Assembly: GCA_964353855.1 (NCBI GenBank) | Contig: CAYGWX010000005.1 | Span: 7,120-71,119, forward strand | Direction: 5' to 3' | Length of the DNA stretch: 64,000 nucleotides | From: CAYGWX01 sp964353855 [NCBI: uncultured bacterium] | GTDB lineage: Bacteria; Edwardsbacteria; CAYGWX01 | Part shown: piece by piece, positions 34,592 through 42,877 of the stretch | Layout: each line of letters begins with the position of its first letter | Position numbering within the stretch: position 1 is the first letter of the stretch | Notes under the pieces: generated by a model | What the model was told of the DNA's origin: nothing | Database searches by the model: none | Seen by the model: the letters and a program-made list of their open reading frames with translations, nothing else | Program-made: the position numbers and the translations under genes

Positions 34592-34960
34592 CTAACGCGT
34601 CGTGAAAGCCGCGATGCCCGCCCCGCACCCCAAGGCGTCCGCCACCAGGTCTCTTTTTGAGAACCCCGTGGGAGACCGCTTGCGATCATAAACCTCTTTT
34701 CCAAGGCCGATGGACAGGGTCACCCCGGACGAGGCCGCCCGGGCTTGCTCTTTTCGCATCCCCATCTTCTTGTAGGCGACGTAGTATCCTGCCCCGGCCA
34801 GCGCTAGGGAAACCGCAAAATGTTTGAGCTTGTCTTTACCGAACCACGGGGCTTTGGGTTTCTTCTTGACCTCTTGGGCAAATCCTCCGCCCGTCAGGAG
34901 GGACACGGCCAATAACAGAACGAGGCCGGGTTTAAACTCGCTTCTAAAGCTTGGAAGAAT
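34592..34960 (-). CDS. YfiM/DUF2279-like envelope protein (probable ATT start)
   Basis: About 122 residues. A signal peptide-like start (FRSEFKPGLVLLLAVSLL then TGGGFAQ) precedes a conserved-looking core DKLKHFAVSLALAGAGYYV, LSIGLGKEVYDRKRSPTGFS and KRDLVADALGCGAGI, matching the pattern of YfiM/DUF2279 proteins. No ATG, GTG or TTG lies in frame between the preceding stop (34974) and the hydrophobic core. ATT at 34958-34960 stands eight bases after AGGA and gives a well-formed signal peptide. The alternative GTG at 35071 would overlap the PorV-like gene by 98 bp and add an implausible N-terminus. Confidence 0.6.
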   Translation of the reverse strand: MLPSFRSEFKPGLVLLLAVSLLTGGGFAQEVKKKPKAPWFGKDKLKHFAVSLALAGAGYYVAYKKMGMRKEQARAASSGVTLSIGLGKEVYDRKRSPTGFSKRDLVADALGCGAGIAAFTTR

Positions 34961-34973
34961 GTGACTTTTCCTG

Positions 34974-35867
34974 TTACCAGGAATAGCCCAACCCCGCCCG
35001 GTGGGTCGGCCCGAGCCGGTTCGGGACGAAGGCGTAATCCAGGATAATCTTCCCAACCCGGAATCCCACACCGGTGGACAGGTTTTCCGTGTCCGAACGG
35101 AACTTGTATCCCGCCCTTAATGCCAATTTCTCTCGGTACCAGTACTCCCCGCCGAGTTGGACTTTAAGCGGGATATCCACGGCTTTGACTAAGTCCATCC
35201 CCGCCGATCCTCGTCCTCTCCAAATCCTCCGCTCGGGCTCGTATCCCATGCCCAACTTGAAAGTCGTAGGTAGCTTGTAGCCCTCCCTAACTAGCTTGAA
35301 CTTCGGTCCGAGGTTGGCGACGACCCCTGCGGCCCTGAGACCCCTGAACGGCGTATTGTAGGCCACCCCGAGGTCCCAGGCCCAGCCTGTGCCATGGTCT
35401 ACGTAGATGCGTTCGTAAAGCCGCTTGTAGGTGAAACCCGCCTCCAGATTCTCGCCGAACTTCATCGCCAAGCTGGCACCGAAGGCGAAGTCATAGGCGG
35501 AGAAGGTTTCTAAGGGAAACTCCGTGGCCTCGTCCCTGAGTTCCAAGCCACCCACATAAAGCCCGCCCAGCGAAAGCCCCAAGGCCATACCCCCCGTGCT
35601 CGCCCCCCAGGCTACCTGTTCATAACGCACATCTTGCATCCACTCGTTGTGTCCCAAGGCGATGTTCTGTCCCCGGAACCCCAAAAGCCGGGCCGGGTTC
35701 CAGTAGGTTGCAGAGGCATCCCGGGCAAGGGCTGTCCCGCAGTCCCCCATGGCCGCGCTCCGCGCCCCCGCTCCGATCTTGAGGAAGGAAAGCGCCGTCG
35801 TTCCCGGGGCGGAACTCCAAGCCAGAACCGGGATTAACAGCAGAACGAATGGCCAGGTTTTATTCAT
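34974..35867 (-). CDS. PorV/PorQ family outer-membrane protein (second copy)
   Basis: A 297-residue protein with signal peptide (FVLLLIPVLAWSSA) and the family opening FLKIGAGARSAAMGDCGTAL then RDASATYWNPARLLG. The remainder alternates barrel strands and turns, ending in an aromatic (LGYSW). It is shorter than the paralogue at 29954 and only distantly similar. A role in type IX-like secretion is inferred from family and from the sorting-domain proteins nearby. A near-consensus promoter lies at 35894-35922, making it the head of a transcript with the YfiM-like gene, accA and the DUF4388 gene. Confidence 0.85.
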   Translation of the reverse strand: MNKTWPFVLLLIPVLAWSSAPGTTALSFLKIGAGARSAAMGDCGTALARDASATYWNPARLLGFRGQNIALGHNEWMQDVRYEQVAWGASTGGMALGLSLGGLYVGGLELRDEATEFPLETFSAYDFAFGASLAMKFGENLEAGFTYKRLYERIYVDHGTGWAWDLGVAYNTPFRGLRAAGVVANLGPKFKLVREGYKLPTTFKLGMGYEPERRIWRGRGSAGMDLVKAVDIPLKVQLGGEYWYREKLALRAGYKFRSDTENLSTGVGFRVGKIILDYAFVPNRLGPTHRAGLGYSW

Positions 35868-35893
35868 CGCAACCTTTCAAGCGCAAGATAGTT

Positions 35894-35922
35894 ATTATAA
35901 ACGAAAGGAACTCTAAAGTCAA
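35894..35922 (-). promoter_or_regulatory. Strong sigma70 promoter for the PorV-like/accA transcript
   Basis: On the minus strand TTGACT (35917-35922), exactly 17 bp, and a perfect TATAAT (35894-35899), 26 bp before the ATG. It is one of the best promoter matches in the window. Confidence 0.8.
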
Positions 35923-36021
35923 TAGCCTAAGGATATGTTCCTGCGGGATTTGACGCAATCGCTTGACTTCTATGGCGTTACAGCGAAACATCCTTGCGGC
36001 CTTCTTCGCCTTCATTCCCCT

Positions 36022-36050
36022 GTGATCCCACCCCGTAGGGGTGGGATCAC
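36022..36050. repeat. Perfect 13-bp inverted repeat
   Basis: GTGATCCCACCCC, a GTA centre, then the exact complement. It lies between the strong promoter (35922) and the 11-bp array (36077) in the 319-bp gap behind pap2. It may be a terminator-like hairpin for pap2 or a dimeric protein site; there is no T-run. Confidence 0.8.
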
Positions 36051-36076
36051 GGATCAGCAACCCGCCTCGGAGCTGA

Positions 36077-36164
36077 GGGAGGTAACAGGGAGGGATCAGG
36101 GAGGAAAGAGGGAGGGATGTGGGCGTGCAATGGGCTTTTAATGGGGGAGCGGTGGGCGTTCAAC
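36077..36164. repeat. 11-bp periodic array (8 units)
   Basis: Eight units of 11 bp each open with GGG: GGGAGGTAACA, GGGAGGGATCA, GGGAGGAAAGA, GGGAGGGATGT, GGGCGTGCAAT, GGGCTTTTAAT, GGGGGAGCGGT, GGGCGTTCAAC. The phase is exact while the rest of each unit varies, so spacing rather than sequence looks conserved. It ends 22 bp before the pap2 stop. Confidence 0.85.
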
Positions 36165-36186
36165 CCTCCCTCACACCTCCTCTCCT

Positions 36187-36759
36187 CTACAGTTCGAACC
36201 TCAGGATCGGTCCCTGGAACTTGATGACCAGTATCCCTGACGCGACCCCCAGCGCCGCCCCCGCAGCCACATCCGAGGGGTAGTGCCTCCCTAAGTAGAT
36301 GCGGGAAAGCCCGATAACCGTTGCCCCCAGATAAGCAGGTATAGCCAATTTCCGGTACCTCGCAGCAACGACCGTGGCCAAAGAAAAGGCTCCAGTCGCA
36401 TGTCCCGAGGGAAACGAGGAATTCCAGCGTCCGGATTCATCTCCGTCCGGCCTGGTGCGGTTCACCATCCCTTTAAGTCCCTCGACTACTAAACCGCTCC
36501 CGCCCAGGGCTATAGCCGCCAGTTTCGCGCTGTCTTTCTCCCGCCTCTTTCCGAAAGTCTCTCCGGCCAGGCAGAGCGCCATCCCTGCCGACGCCTCCCC
36601 GGCCTTGGAAGCTCCCTTCATCACCGGGTCAAGGGTCGACGAATGCCACCGCTCGTGGATCTGCCGATACCATTTACTATCCAGGCTTTCTGCTTGAGCA
36701 ACATCGGTCACCGACAGGAGCAACAGCAACACGAGAACTCCTCGAACGATGGGGTTCAT
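36187..36759 (-). CDS. PAP2-family membrane phosphatase
   Basis: A 190-residue protein with the three phosphatidic acid phosphatase signatures: KGMVNRTRP, SSFPSGHATGAFSLA and SRIYLGRHYPSDVAAG. These hold the catalytic His and Arg residues that remove phosphate from lipid phosphates such as phosphatidate or undecaprenyl diphosphate. A signal-like hydrophobic N-terminus (VRGVLVLLLLLSVTDVAQA) suggests a periplasmic active site. ATG 36757-36759 overlaps the tatC TGA (ATGA), so it is translationally coupled; a longer frame upstream is a shadow of tatC. Confidence 0.88.
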   Translation of the reverse strand: MNPIVRGVLVLLLLLSVTDVAQAESLDSKWYRQIHERWHSSTLDPVMKGASKAGEASAGMALCLAGETFGKRREKDSAKLAAIALGGSGLVVEGLKGMVNRTRPDGDESGRWNSSFPSGHATGAFSLATVVAARYRKLAIPAYLGATVIGLSRIYLGRHYPSDVAAGAALGVASGILVIKFQGPILRFEL

Positions 36760-37514
36760 GCCGCCCGCGCCTCGCCTAACTGGGTTGCGGTCTTCTCCTT
36801 TTTCTTCACCGCCAGATAAGAGATCCAAATCCCCATCTCGTACAGGATGATCAGGATTCCCGCCTGGATGAAAAGCGAGAAAATGTCCTGGGTCGGGGTC
36901 AGGGCCGCGATGGTGAAGGCGATGACGATGGCGAAGCGACGCTGCTTTCTCAGGGATTGCGGGGTCACGATCCCCAGGCGCACCAGGAAGACGATGACCA
37001 CCGGAACCTCGAAGATCAGCCCGCAGGCTAGCATGAACCAGAACACGAAGCCGAGATAGCTGTTGGCCTCCAGCAGGGGCTCCACCTGTCCGGTCCCGAA
37101 CAGGAGGAGCATCTTGATCCCTAGGGGCAGGATACCGTAGTAGCAGAACAGGACCCCTAGAATGAAGAGGATTGTGGAGGCAAAGGCCGCCGGAATGATG
37201 TTGCCCTTTTCTCGCCGGTTCAGAGCCGGGGAAACGAAGGCCCAGAATTCGTAGAACAGGATGGGGAGGGCCAAAAGGACGCCCAGGCCCAGCCCTACCT
37301 TAAAGCGTACCAGAAACCCTCCGGCCACGCCGAAGAAGTAGAGCTTGGTGTCCGGCCGGAACGCCTTGAGGGGAATGACCAGCCAGTCCAGGACCCGGGG
37401 GAAAAGGAAGAAGCCGGCGATGGAGGTCGTCCCCAGCGCCGCGAGGCAGACGATCAGGCGCCCTCTCAGCTCCTCGAGGTGTTCGAGAAAGGGCATCTCT
37501 CGTTCTTCGGGCAT
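36756..37514 (-). CDS. tatC: Sec-independent protein translocase TatC
   Basis: A 252-residue protein with six predicted spans. It starts with the conserved MPFLEHLEELRGRL motif that reads the twin-arginine signal, and has the FYEFWAFVSPALNRREK loop. TatC with TatA/B exports folded proteins; tatA is not in the window. A fitting Tat signal exists here in the small protein at 4058-4270. It lies 4 bp after the Rnf-like rnfB stop, at the end of that cluster. Confidence 0.95.
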   Translation of the reverse strand: MPEEREMPFLEHLEELRGRLIVCLAALGTTSIAGFFLFPRVLDWLVIPLKAFRPDTKLYFFGVAGGFLVRFKVGLGLGVLLALPILFYEFWAFVSPALNRREKGNIIPAAFASTILFILGVLFCYYGILPLGIKMLLLFGTGQVEPLLEANSYLGFVFWFMLACGLIFEVPVVIVFLVRLGIVTPQSLRKQRRFAIVIAFTIAALTPTQDIFSLFIQAGILIILYEMGIWISYLAVKKKEKTATQLGEARAA

Positions 37515-37518
37515 CGCT

Positions 37519-38481
37519 CTATAACCGGAACTCCAGATGGCCCAGCGCCCCGAAGATGGTCACCGCCCTGGGCTTGCAGACCTCGAAGCACAGACCACAC
37601 CCGATACAGGCCTCCCGGGTGATCTTGTGCTGCTTGTCGGGCTCGCCCACGATGCAGTGCGTGGGGCAGACCACGAGACAGTCCCCGCAACCCGTGCAGG
37701 TCGTCCCGATGAATGCCGTGGGCCGCACCGGCACCCGATCCACGAAGGACCGGGGAGGGCAGAGGTGGGCGCAGATTCCGCAAGAGCGGCAAGCCTTGAA
37801 GTCGATGACCGGCAGGTTCCTTTCAAACGAGATGGCCTTATCCGGGCAGACCGGGGCGCACTTCCCGCAAGTATCGCACCCCCGGGAACACTTTTGAGTA
37901 ACCATTTCACCCGCCTCTTCGGCCCGGCAGGCGATGTAGACCTTCTGAGGGCTGGGGATCATCACGAGGACATCGTTCGGACAGATGGCCACGCAGAGCA
38001 TGCATCCGGTGCAGGTGGACTCCTCTATCCGGGGAAGTCGCTGTTCATCCATGCGGATCGCATCCTCCGGGCAGACCGCCACGCAGGTCGCCATCTCCAG
38101 ACATCCGAACAGGCATGTCCTCTGACCCCCGCCTAGGAGCATCGCGGCCCGGCAGTCCGGAATCCCGTCGTAGCGGTAGCGTTCGTGGCACTCCTCCTTC
38201 CCGCCCTGGCAGGCTAAGACTGCGATCGCTTGTTTCTCCTCGGGTACGAAGTCATCCAGGAAGACCCGATCCAGTTCCCTCAGGAACACTTCACCCAGGA
38301 ACGGGCAGGCTTTGGGCTTAACCTTGTGATCGGTAAGGGAGACGGCGAATCCAATACATCCCCTCTCCTCGCCGCACAGGCCGCAGTTGCTTCCCGGAAG
38401 AAGGTCGAGGATCCTTTCGGTTCTTTGTGATGGAGTTGTTTTCGAAGATTCGCTATCGATGGTTTCGATTTCTGTATTCAT
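37519..38481 (-). CDS. rnfB: RnfB-like polyferredoxin subunit
   Basis: A 320-residue iron-sulfur protein. Residues 27-42 hold the RnfB-type cluster motif LLPGSNCGLCGEERGC. From about residue 120 there are six further [4Fe-4S] ferredoxin motifs, including CTGCMLCVAICP, CDTCGKCAPVCP, CRSCGICAHLCP, CTGCGDCLVVCP and CIGCGLCFEVCK. Ordinary RnfB has an N-terminal membrane helix and fewer clusters; here the helix is absent and the N-terminus is acidic and soluble. It would pass electrons from ferredoxin to its partners. ATG 38479-38481 follows AAGGTG; codons upstream are leader shadow. Confidence 0.85.
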   Translation of the reverse strand: MNTEIETIDSESSKTTPSQRTERILDLLPGSNCGLCGEERGCIGFAVSLTDHKVKPKACPFLGEVFLRELDRVFLDDFVPEEKQAIAVLACQGGKEECHERYRYDGIPDCRAAMLLGGGQRTCLFGCLEMATCVAVCPEDAIRMDEQRLPRIEESTCTGCMLCVAICPNDVLVMIPSPQKVYIACRAEEAGEMVTQKCSRGCDTCGKCAPVCPDKAISFERNLPVIDFKACRSCGICAHLCPPRSFVDRVPVRPTAFIGTTCTGCGDCLVVCPTHCIVGEPDKQHKITREACIGCGLCFEVCKPRAVTIFGALGHLEFRL

Positions 38482-38491
38482 GTCACCTTTT

Positions 38492-39064
38492 TCAGGGGTA
38501 GAGGCGAAACGCCCGGGCAAGACCCATCAGGACCATCGAGAATAGGCCGAGGAGGATTAGGACCGAGGGAAGGCCATTCAATGATTTCGGGATCGGCGCC
38601 CCCTTAAGCCTTCCGCGGAAAGTCGCCAGAAGAAAGAGGATAAGGCCATAGCCCAGGGTTGCCCCCAAGCCCTTCGCAGTCATTGAAAGAAAGCCCTCAG
38701 GCTCGGAAAGGATCAGGAGAATCGTGCCAAAGAAAGCGCCGTTCGCCGGAAGCAGACTGAGGTGAGACGTAAAGCCTTGCTCCGGAAACCACTTCAGGGA
38801 TACCGCTCGTTCCCCCCATATCACCAGGCTCGCCGCCCCCAGGAAGAGAATCCACTTAAACCCGTCGAGGAAACCAAGAAAAGGAGCGATCACCCAGCAG
38901 ACCCAGAGGCTTGGCAGGAGCGCGAGGAAGTATGCGGCGAAGTGGGGGCGAGCGGTTCGGTACTTCTGAGTGAACCCCAAGGCCGCGCCGGGGACGACGA
39001 GCCTGTCGGTGAGAACGTTCCAAGCCAGTCCGGCCGAGAGGAGCGCGAATCCTATTTCACGCAC
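38492..39064 (-). CDS. rnfA: RnfA-like membrane subunit lacking canonical cysteines
   Basis: A 190-residue protein with six predicted spans and the RnfA/NqrE fold by position and pattern. In ordinary RnfA two cysteines, in LGxCPFLG and xVNCAVLG, help hold an intramembrane [2Fe-2S] centre with RnfE. Here the aligned segments read VVPGAALG (glycine or proline, near residue 26) and LLPANGAFFG (N108-G109), so both cysteines are missing by eye. The GTG start overlaps the rnfE stop by 8 bp. Identity rests mainly on order and topology; RnfA is preferred to an unrelated transporter. Confidence 0.7.
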   Translation of the reverse strand: MREIGFALLSAGLAWNVLTDRLVVPGAALGFTQKYRTARPHFAAYFLALLPSLWVCWVIAPFLGFLDGFKWILFLGAASLVIWGERAVSLKWFPEQGFTSHLSLLPANGAFFGTILLILSEPEGFLSMTAKGLGATLGYGLILFLLATFRGRLKGAPIPKSLNGLPSVLILLGLFSMVLMGLARAFRLYP

Positions 39065-39659
39065 GGCGCCTGACCCTCCCCAGGAATCCCAAGCCTAACC
39101 CGACCACAAGAAACGCACCAAAAGGCAGAGCGAAGCCCGAGGCCGCATGGGTATGCCATTTCTCGCCCAAGATCGGGAACCCCCAGACCGTTCCCAGGCC
39201 TAAAAGCTCGCGCAGGAAGCTCATCGCGATCATGAGCCCGCTGAATCCGAGGCCCATCCCCAGCGCGTCCACCGCCGAATGACCAGCCGTCTGGTGCCTG
39301 GCGAAGGCTCCGGCCCTTCCCAGAACGATCTCGTTCACGGCTAAAAGGGGAAGGAATATCCCCAGGCGCATCGCCAAACCGCCCCACAGGGCATGGGTGG
39401 CCGCTTGAGCCAGAGCCGTGTAGACCGTGGCGACGATGATGAACGCCGTCAGCCGATAATGGGCTCCGAGGAACGCCCGAAGGAGGGAAACCGTGAGGTT
39501 TGTTGCCAGGAGCACGGCCACCAGGGCTGCGGAAATGAGTGCCGCTTCTCTGAGGGTGGTCGAGAGGGCCAGTAGTGGACAGAGCCCGGCGATGCCCCGA
39601 ATCAAGGGGTTCTCGGAAAAGAATCCTTTGGTCAATATCTCGCCCGAGGTTAGCTTCAT
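39057..39659 (-). CDS. rnfE: RnfE-like membrane subunit, one canonical cysteine replaced
   Basis: A 200-residue protein of six predicted spans. The RnfE/NqrD signatures are clear: ENPLIRGIAGLCPLLALST with C27 kept, LLAVNEIVLGRAGAFA, and DALGMGLGFSGLMIAMSFLR. In the second motif the usual NC is NE (N109-E110), removing one [2Fe-2S] ligand. It overlaps rnfD by ATGA and rnfA by 8 bp, so the subunits are co-translated. No rnfG lies between rnfD and rnfE, where it usually sits. Confidence 0.85.
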   Translation of the reverse strand: MKLTSGEILTKGFFSENPLIRGIAGLCPLLALSTTLREAALISAALVAVLLATNLTVSLLRAFLGAHYRLTAFIIVATVYTALAQAATHALWGGLAMRLGIFLPLLAVNEIVLGRAGAFARHQTAGHSAVDALGMGLGFSGLMIAMSFLRELLGLGTVWGFPILGEKWHTHAASGFALPFGAFLVVGLGLGFLGRVRRRA

Positions 39660-40576
39660 CGCCTACGGTCTCCGAGCCGATCCAGGAGCGGAGTAGCCAG
39701 GCTGACCGCCAAAGGCAAAACGAAAAGCCCTTCGGGGTCCCCTCCCATTCCTCGCAGGAGGGCAATCAGGGCTCCCAGGGAGAGCCCGAAGACCCACTGA
39801 CCTCCGTGCGCCAGGGGAGTCGTTAGCGGATCCGTGGATAGAAAGACGATCAGGAAGTAAAGCGAAGGCATGCACAGGACTTGCCGGATGTCTCCGTGAA
39901 ACCAGACGTGGGACCCATCCCCCAGACGCGTTCCGAGTCCGACAAGGAGGAGAGCGCCCATGGCGATCCTCCATTTTATGCCCTGACCAAGAAGGAAGAC
40001 GGCGCCCAGAACCAGGAGTGCCGCCGAGGCTTCTCCGTTCAGATGCCCCGGACGGAAAAGGAAATCGTTTACCGAGGCCAGCCCGATGCCGTGCCAGGTG
40101 TCGGGAAGGGTTAAAGGAAAGTCGGCTTTTATCGGGGTGCGGTGAAAATAGTTGGGCCAGGAAAGATAGACAAAGAGCCTCCCGGCCAGGGCCGGATGGA
40201 GAAAGTAGAAGCCGTTTCCTCCGAACGCCTCCTGTCCGATGAGGATTCCGAAAGCGGTTCCCGCACACGCCAGCCAGGGAGGGGCGCCGGAAGGAAGCGT
40301 GAGAGCCATAAGACAGCCCATGAGAGCGCCATGGCCGTTCGTAATCCTCAAGGGAAGGCCGCGCATTCGGCAACACAAACTCTCGGCCAGGATGGCCGTT
40401 AGGATCCCCGAGACAAGAAGGACGAAGCTCTCCAGGCGCCAGAGGAAGAGGGCGCCAGCAACGGCGGGGAGGAGGGCCAATCCCCAGCTGAGATGATAGG
40501 ACGACAGCGACGCCCCGGAAAACTCATGAGGGGAGCTTGAGACGATCACTCCCTTTAGCCTCATGGGGAGCGCCAT
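39656..40576 (-). CDS. rnfD: RnfD-like membrane subunit without the flavin-threonine motif
   Basis: A 306-residue protein with about nine hydrophobic spans and the RnfD/NqrB pattern (RITNGHGALMGCLMALTLPS, GGNGFYFLHPALAGRLFVYL, GHLNGEASAALLVLGAVFLL). Ordinary RnfD carries SGAT, whose threonine binds FMN covalently. At the corresponding loop this protein reads LPDTWHGIGLASVNDF, with no such motif. The start is taken as ATG 40574-40576, one base after the rnfC stop; ATG 40564 is an alternative. It overlaps rnfE by ATGA. Confidence 0.8.
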   Translation of the reverse strand: MALPMRLKGVIVSSSPHEFSGASLSSYHLSWGLALLPAVAGALFLWRLESFVLLVSGILTAILAESLCCRMRGLPLRITNGHGALMGCLMALTLPSGAPPWLACAGTAFGILIGQEAFGGNGFYFLHPALAGRLFVYLSWPNYFHRTPIKADFPLTLPDTWHGIGLASVNDFLFRPGHLNGEASAALLVLGAVFLLGQGIKWRIAMGALLLVGLGTRLGDGSHVWFHGDIRQVLCMPSLYFLIVFLSTDPLTTPLAHGGQWVFGLSLGALIALLRGMGGDPEGLFVLPLAVSLATPLLDRLGDRRR

Positions 40577-40577
40577 T

Positions 40578-41867
40578 TCAAGAGGCAGGAACTCTGTCTC
40601 TACCTTCGCCACGCTTCTCCAATTCCTTTTTCGCAAACCGGAACCCATGGACCAGCTTGAGGTGCGAGGGGCAAGTCCAGGCGCAAGCTCCGCATTCGCT
40701 ACATTCCTCCAGCCCATAGGCCCGGGCGACTTCCCAATCCTCTAACTGGCAGGCCTCGAAGAGGCGGGCGGGATTTAGATCGTGAGGGCAGGCTTCCAGG
40801 CACCAGCCGCAACGGAGGCAGGGTTCCTCCCTCAGGATCTCAGCGTCTTCGCGTTTGATGAGGAAAATGCTGTGCGTTTCCCTTCCGATCCCGGCCCGGT
40901 CATCGAACTGCGCCCAGCCCCGCATCGCATCCCCGGCCACGACTTTCCCCAGACTCTCGGGCTCGACACCGCAAAAGGAAAGGACCGCTGAGAGCGGAGT
41001 CCCGATCCGCACCCTCAGGTTGCGGGAAGAGGAAATTCCGCTTCCGGACACCGTGATCAACCTTTCAAGAACAGGATGCCTCCAGATCATCGCCTCAGCA
41101 AGAAGAAAGATGCTTTCGGCCTCTACGATAAGGGCGAATCCTGCATCGTCGACCAGATCCTTCAGCACCCTTCGAGGCAGGATCGTGGAGAGCAAAATAT
41201 CTTCCTCAGCCTGGGGATAGAGCCCGGAGACGCAAACCAGCGCAATGTTCTCCATAGCCTTCACCACTCGTTTCCAGGCCGCAAAGACCTGGGCAGGTCT
41301 CGGTTCCACAGCGATCAAGACTCTCTGGCAGGCATAGAGGCGCTGGAGGATTTCCAGGCCTGCCCGAATCGTATCCGAGAACTCCAAGACCAGCCTCTGT
41401 GCTCCTGCCGAATAAGGGTCGTCATGAAAGCCGGTGACCACCAGAACTTCTACGGCCCTCTCCGGGATGGGTGGCAAGTTCAAGCCCTTTCCCCAAACGG
41501 TCTTAAGAAGTTCCGCCTGTCCGAGCCTGCGAAAATCACGGGTCGGCTCAAAGACCTCCTTTTCGTCCAAGCGTTCGATCCTGACCGATGGCTCCTGGAA
41601 CCCCGTGAGGTGCGGTAAAAGCTCTATCGCTTCCACTCTTCCGGAGATCGGCGCCAGCAAAGGCACCTGGTCCTCGGCCAACAGGTCTCCGGCCTTGACC
41701 TTGCTCCCCTTTTGGACCGCGGGTTTCAACGCTCTTCCATCGAGGGCAAGGAGGGGGACCACGACCCAGTTGGGAACCGGAATGGTTTCGATAGGAGTCT
41801 GCCAGGCAGGCTCTTTGGAAAGGGGAATCCCCCCCCGGAACGGGCGCCCCCGCAGGATCCTTTTCAT
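40578..41867 (-). CDS. rnfC: RnfC-like subunit
   Basis: A 429-residue protein. The start RPFRGGIPLSKEPAWQTPI and the barrel-sandwich segment VQKGSKVKAGDLLAED match RnfC. Two [4Fe-4S] motifs lie near the end (CLRCGWCLEACP, CSECGACAWTCP). The flavin and NADH region normally marked by GGAGFPTHVK and NGAECEPYLT is divergent: here one reads LNLPPIPERA and TGFHDDPYSAG. An NADH/FMN site is therefore doubtful, while electron relay through the two clusters is retained. It is the first gene of the Rnf-like cluster, 69 bp after nrdR, with no clear promoter in that gap. Confidence 0.82.
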   Translation of the reverse strand: MKRILRGRPFRGGIPLSKEPAWQTPIETIPVPNWVVVPLLALDGRALKPAVQKGSKVKAGDLLAEDQVPLLAPISGRVEAIELLPHLTGFQEPSVRIERLDEKEVFEPTRDFRRLGQAELLKTVWGKGLNLPPIPERAVEVLVVTGFHDDPYSAGAQRLVLEFSDTIRAGLEILQRLYACQRVLIAVEPRPAQVFAAWKRVVKAMENIALVCVSGLYPQAEEDILLSTILPRRVLKDLVDDAGFALIVEAESIFLLAEAMIWRHPVLERLITVSGSGISSSRNLRVRIGTPLSAVLSFCGVEPESLGKVVAGDAMRGWAQFDDRAGIGRETHSIFLIKREDAEILREEPCLRCGWCLEACPHDLNPARLFEACQLEDWEVARAYGLEECSECGACAWTCPSHLKLVHGFRFAKKELEKRGEGRDRVPAS

Positions 41868-41936
41868 CCCGACAGACCGATGCCCTCCGGAAGGCGATGT
41901 TCCAGAGGGCGTTCCGTAATTCGCGGATCTCTCATC

Positions 41937-42392
41937 TTACTTATGTTTCTCTAACAGCCTGCGCAGTTCCTCCATGAACTCCTTGCTGTCCTTGAAGGAG
42001 CGGTAGACCGAGGCGAAGCGGACGTAGGCCACGCCATCCAAGTCCTTCAGGGCTTCCATGACCAGTTCCCCCACCTCCTGGCTCGTGACCTCGCTTTTGC
42101 CCGTGGCGGTCAGCTCCCCTTCCACGCTCTCCACGATCTTCTCCAGGGCGTTGATTCCGATCGGCCGCTTCTCGCAGGCCTTCCGCATGCCCCGCAGCAG
42201 CTTCTCCCGGTCAAAGGGCTCCCGCCTTCCATCCTTCTTGACCACCACCAGGGGTGGCTCCACGTACTCGTAGGTCGTAAAGCGCCGCTTGCAGGAGAGG
42301 CATTCCCGCCGGCGGCGGATGGCGTCTCCGTCCCGGGACAGCCGGGAATCGATCACCCGGTCCTTCTGGAATCCGCAAACCGGACAGCGCAT
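41937..42392 (-). CDS. nrdR: Transcriptional repressor NrdR
   Basis: A 151-residue protein of normal NrdR length. An N-terminal zinc ribbon ([32 protein letters not shown]) is followed by an ATP-cone domain ([19 protein letters not shown]). NrdR senses ATP/dATP and represses ribonucleotide reductase genes. ATG 42390-42392 overlaps the dCMP deaminase stop as TAATG. The pairing with dCMP deaminase makes a small nucleotide-supply unit. Confidence 0.96.
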   Translation of the reverse strand: MRCPVCGFQKDRVIDSRLSRDGDAIRRRRECLSCKRRFTTYEYVEPPLVVVKKDGRREPFDREKLLRGMRKACEKRPIGINALEKIVESVEGELTATGKSEVTSQEVGELVMEALKDLDGVAYVRFASVYRSFKDSKEFMEELRRLLEKHK

Positions 42393-42871
42393 TACTTGGC
42401 CTTCGGCTTGAACAGCTCCACCTTGAGCTTCGCCTCCTTGAGTATCTGTCGGGAGAGCTCGTCGGGGTACCCTTTCCGTACCACGATCCTCTTGATCCCT
42501 GCGTTGATGACCATCTTCGTGCACAGGACGCAGGGGTGATGCGTGGAATAAAGCGTCGCGCCCTGGATGTTCACGCCCGAGGTCGCCGCCTGAATGATGG
42601 CGTTCTGCTCGGCATGGATGGCCCGCGAGACCTCATGCCTTTCTCCGGAGGGAACGCCCAGGCGATCCCGTAGGCAGCCCCCCAATTCATCGCAGTGCAG
42701 CAGCCCGGCCGGCGGGCCGTTGTATCCCGTGGCCAGGATCCTCTTGTCCTTGACCAGGAGGGCCCCCACCGACCGGCGCAGACAGGTGGAACGCCGGGAC
42801 ACGAGGTCGGTGATGCCCATGAAATACTCGTCCCAGGAGGGTCTACCGTCTGTTTTCTTGCTTCGCTTCAA
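42392..42871 (-). CDS. Deoxycytidylate (dCMP) deaminase
   Basis: A 159-residue zinc deaminase. The active-site motif HAEQNAI (H86, E88) and PCVLC (C114, C117) provide zinc and proton relay. The N-terminal half has [17 protein letters not shown] and TGYNGPPAG, typical of the dCMP deaminase/ComEB group. It converts dCMP to dUMP for dTMP synthesis. The TTG start (42869-42871) lies 6 bp after the DUF4388 gene stop and no better start is near. Confidence 0.93.
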   Translation of the reverse strand: MKRSKKTDGRPSWDEYFMGITDLVSRRSTCLRRSVGALLVKDKRILATGYNGPPAGLLHCDELGGCLRDRLGVPSGERHEVSRAIHAEQNAIIQAATSGVNIQGATLYSTHHPCVLCTKMVINAGIKRIVVRKGYPDELSRQILKEAKLKVELFKPKAK

Positions 42872-42877
42872 AAAGGC

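Noticed and set aside
40578-41867. The rnfC-like gene as NqrA
   Set aside because: NqrA has no [4Fe-4S] motifs, whereas two intact ones are present here and the neighbours follow Rnf order.
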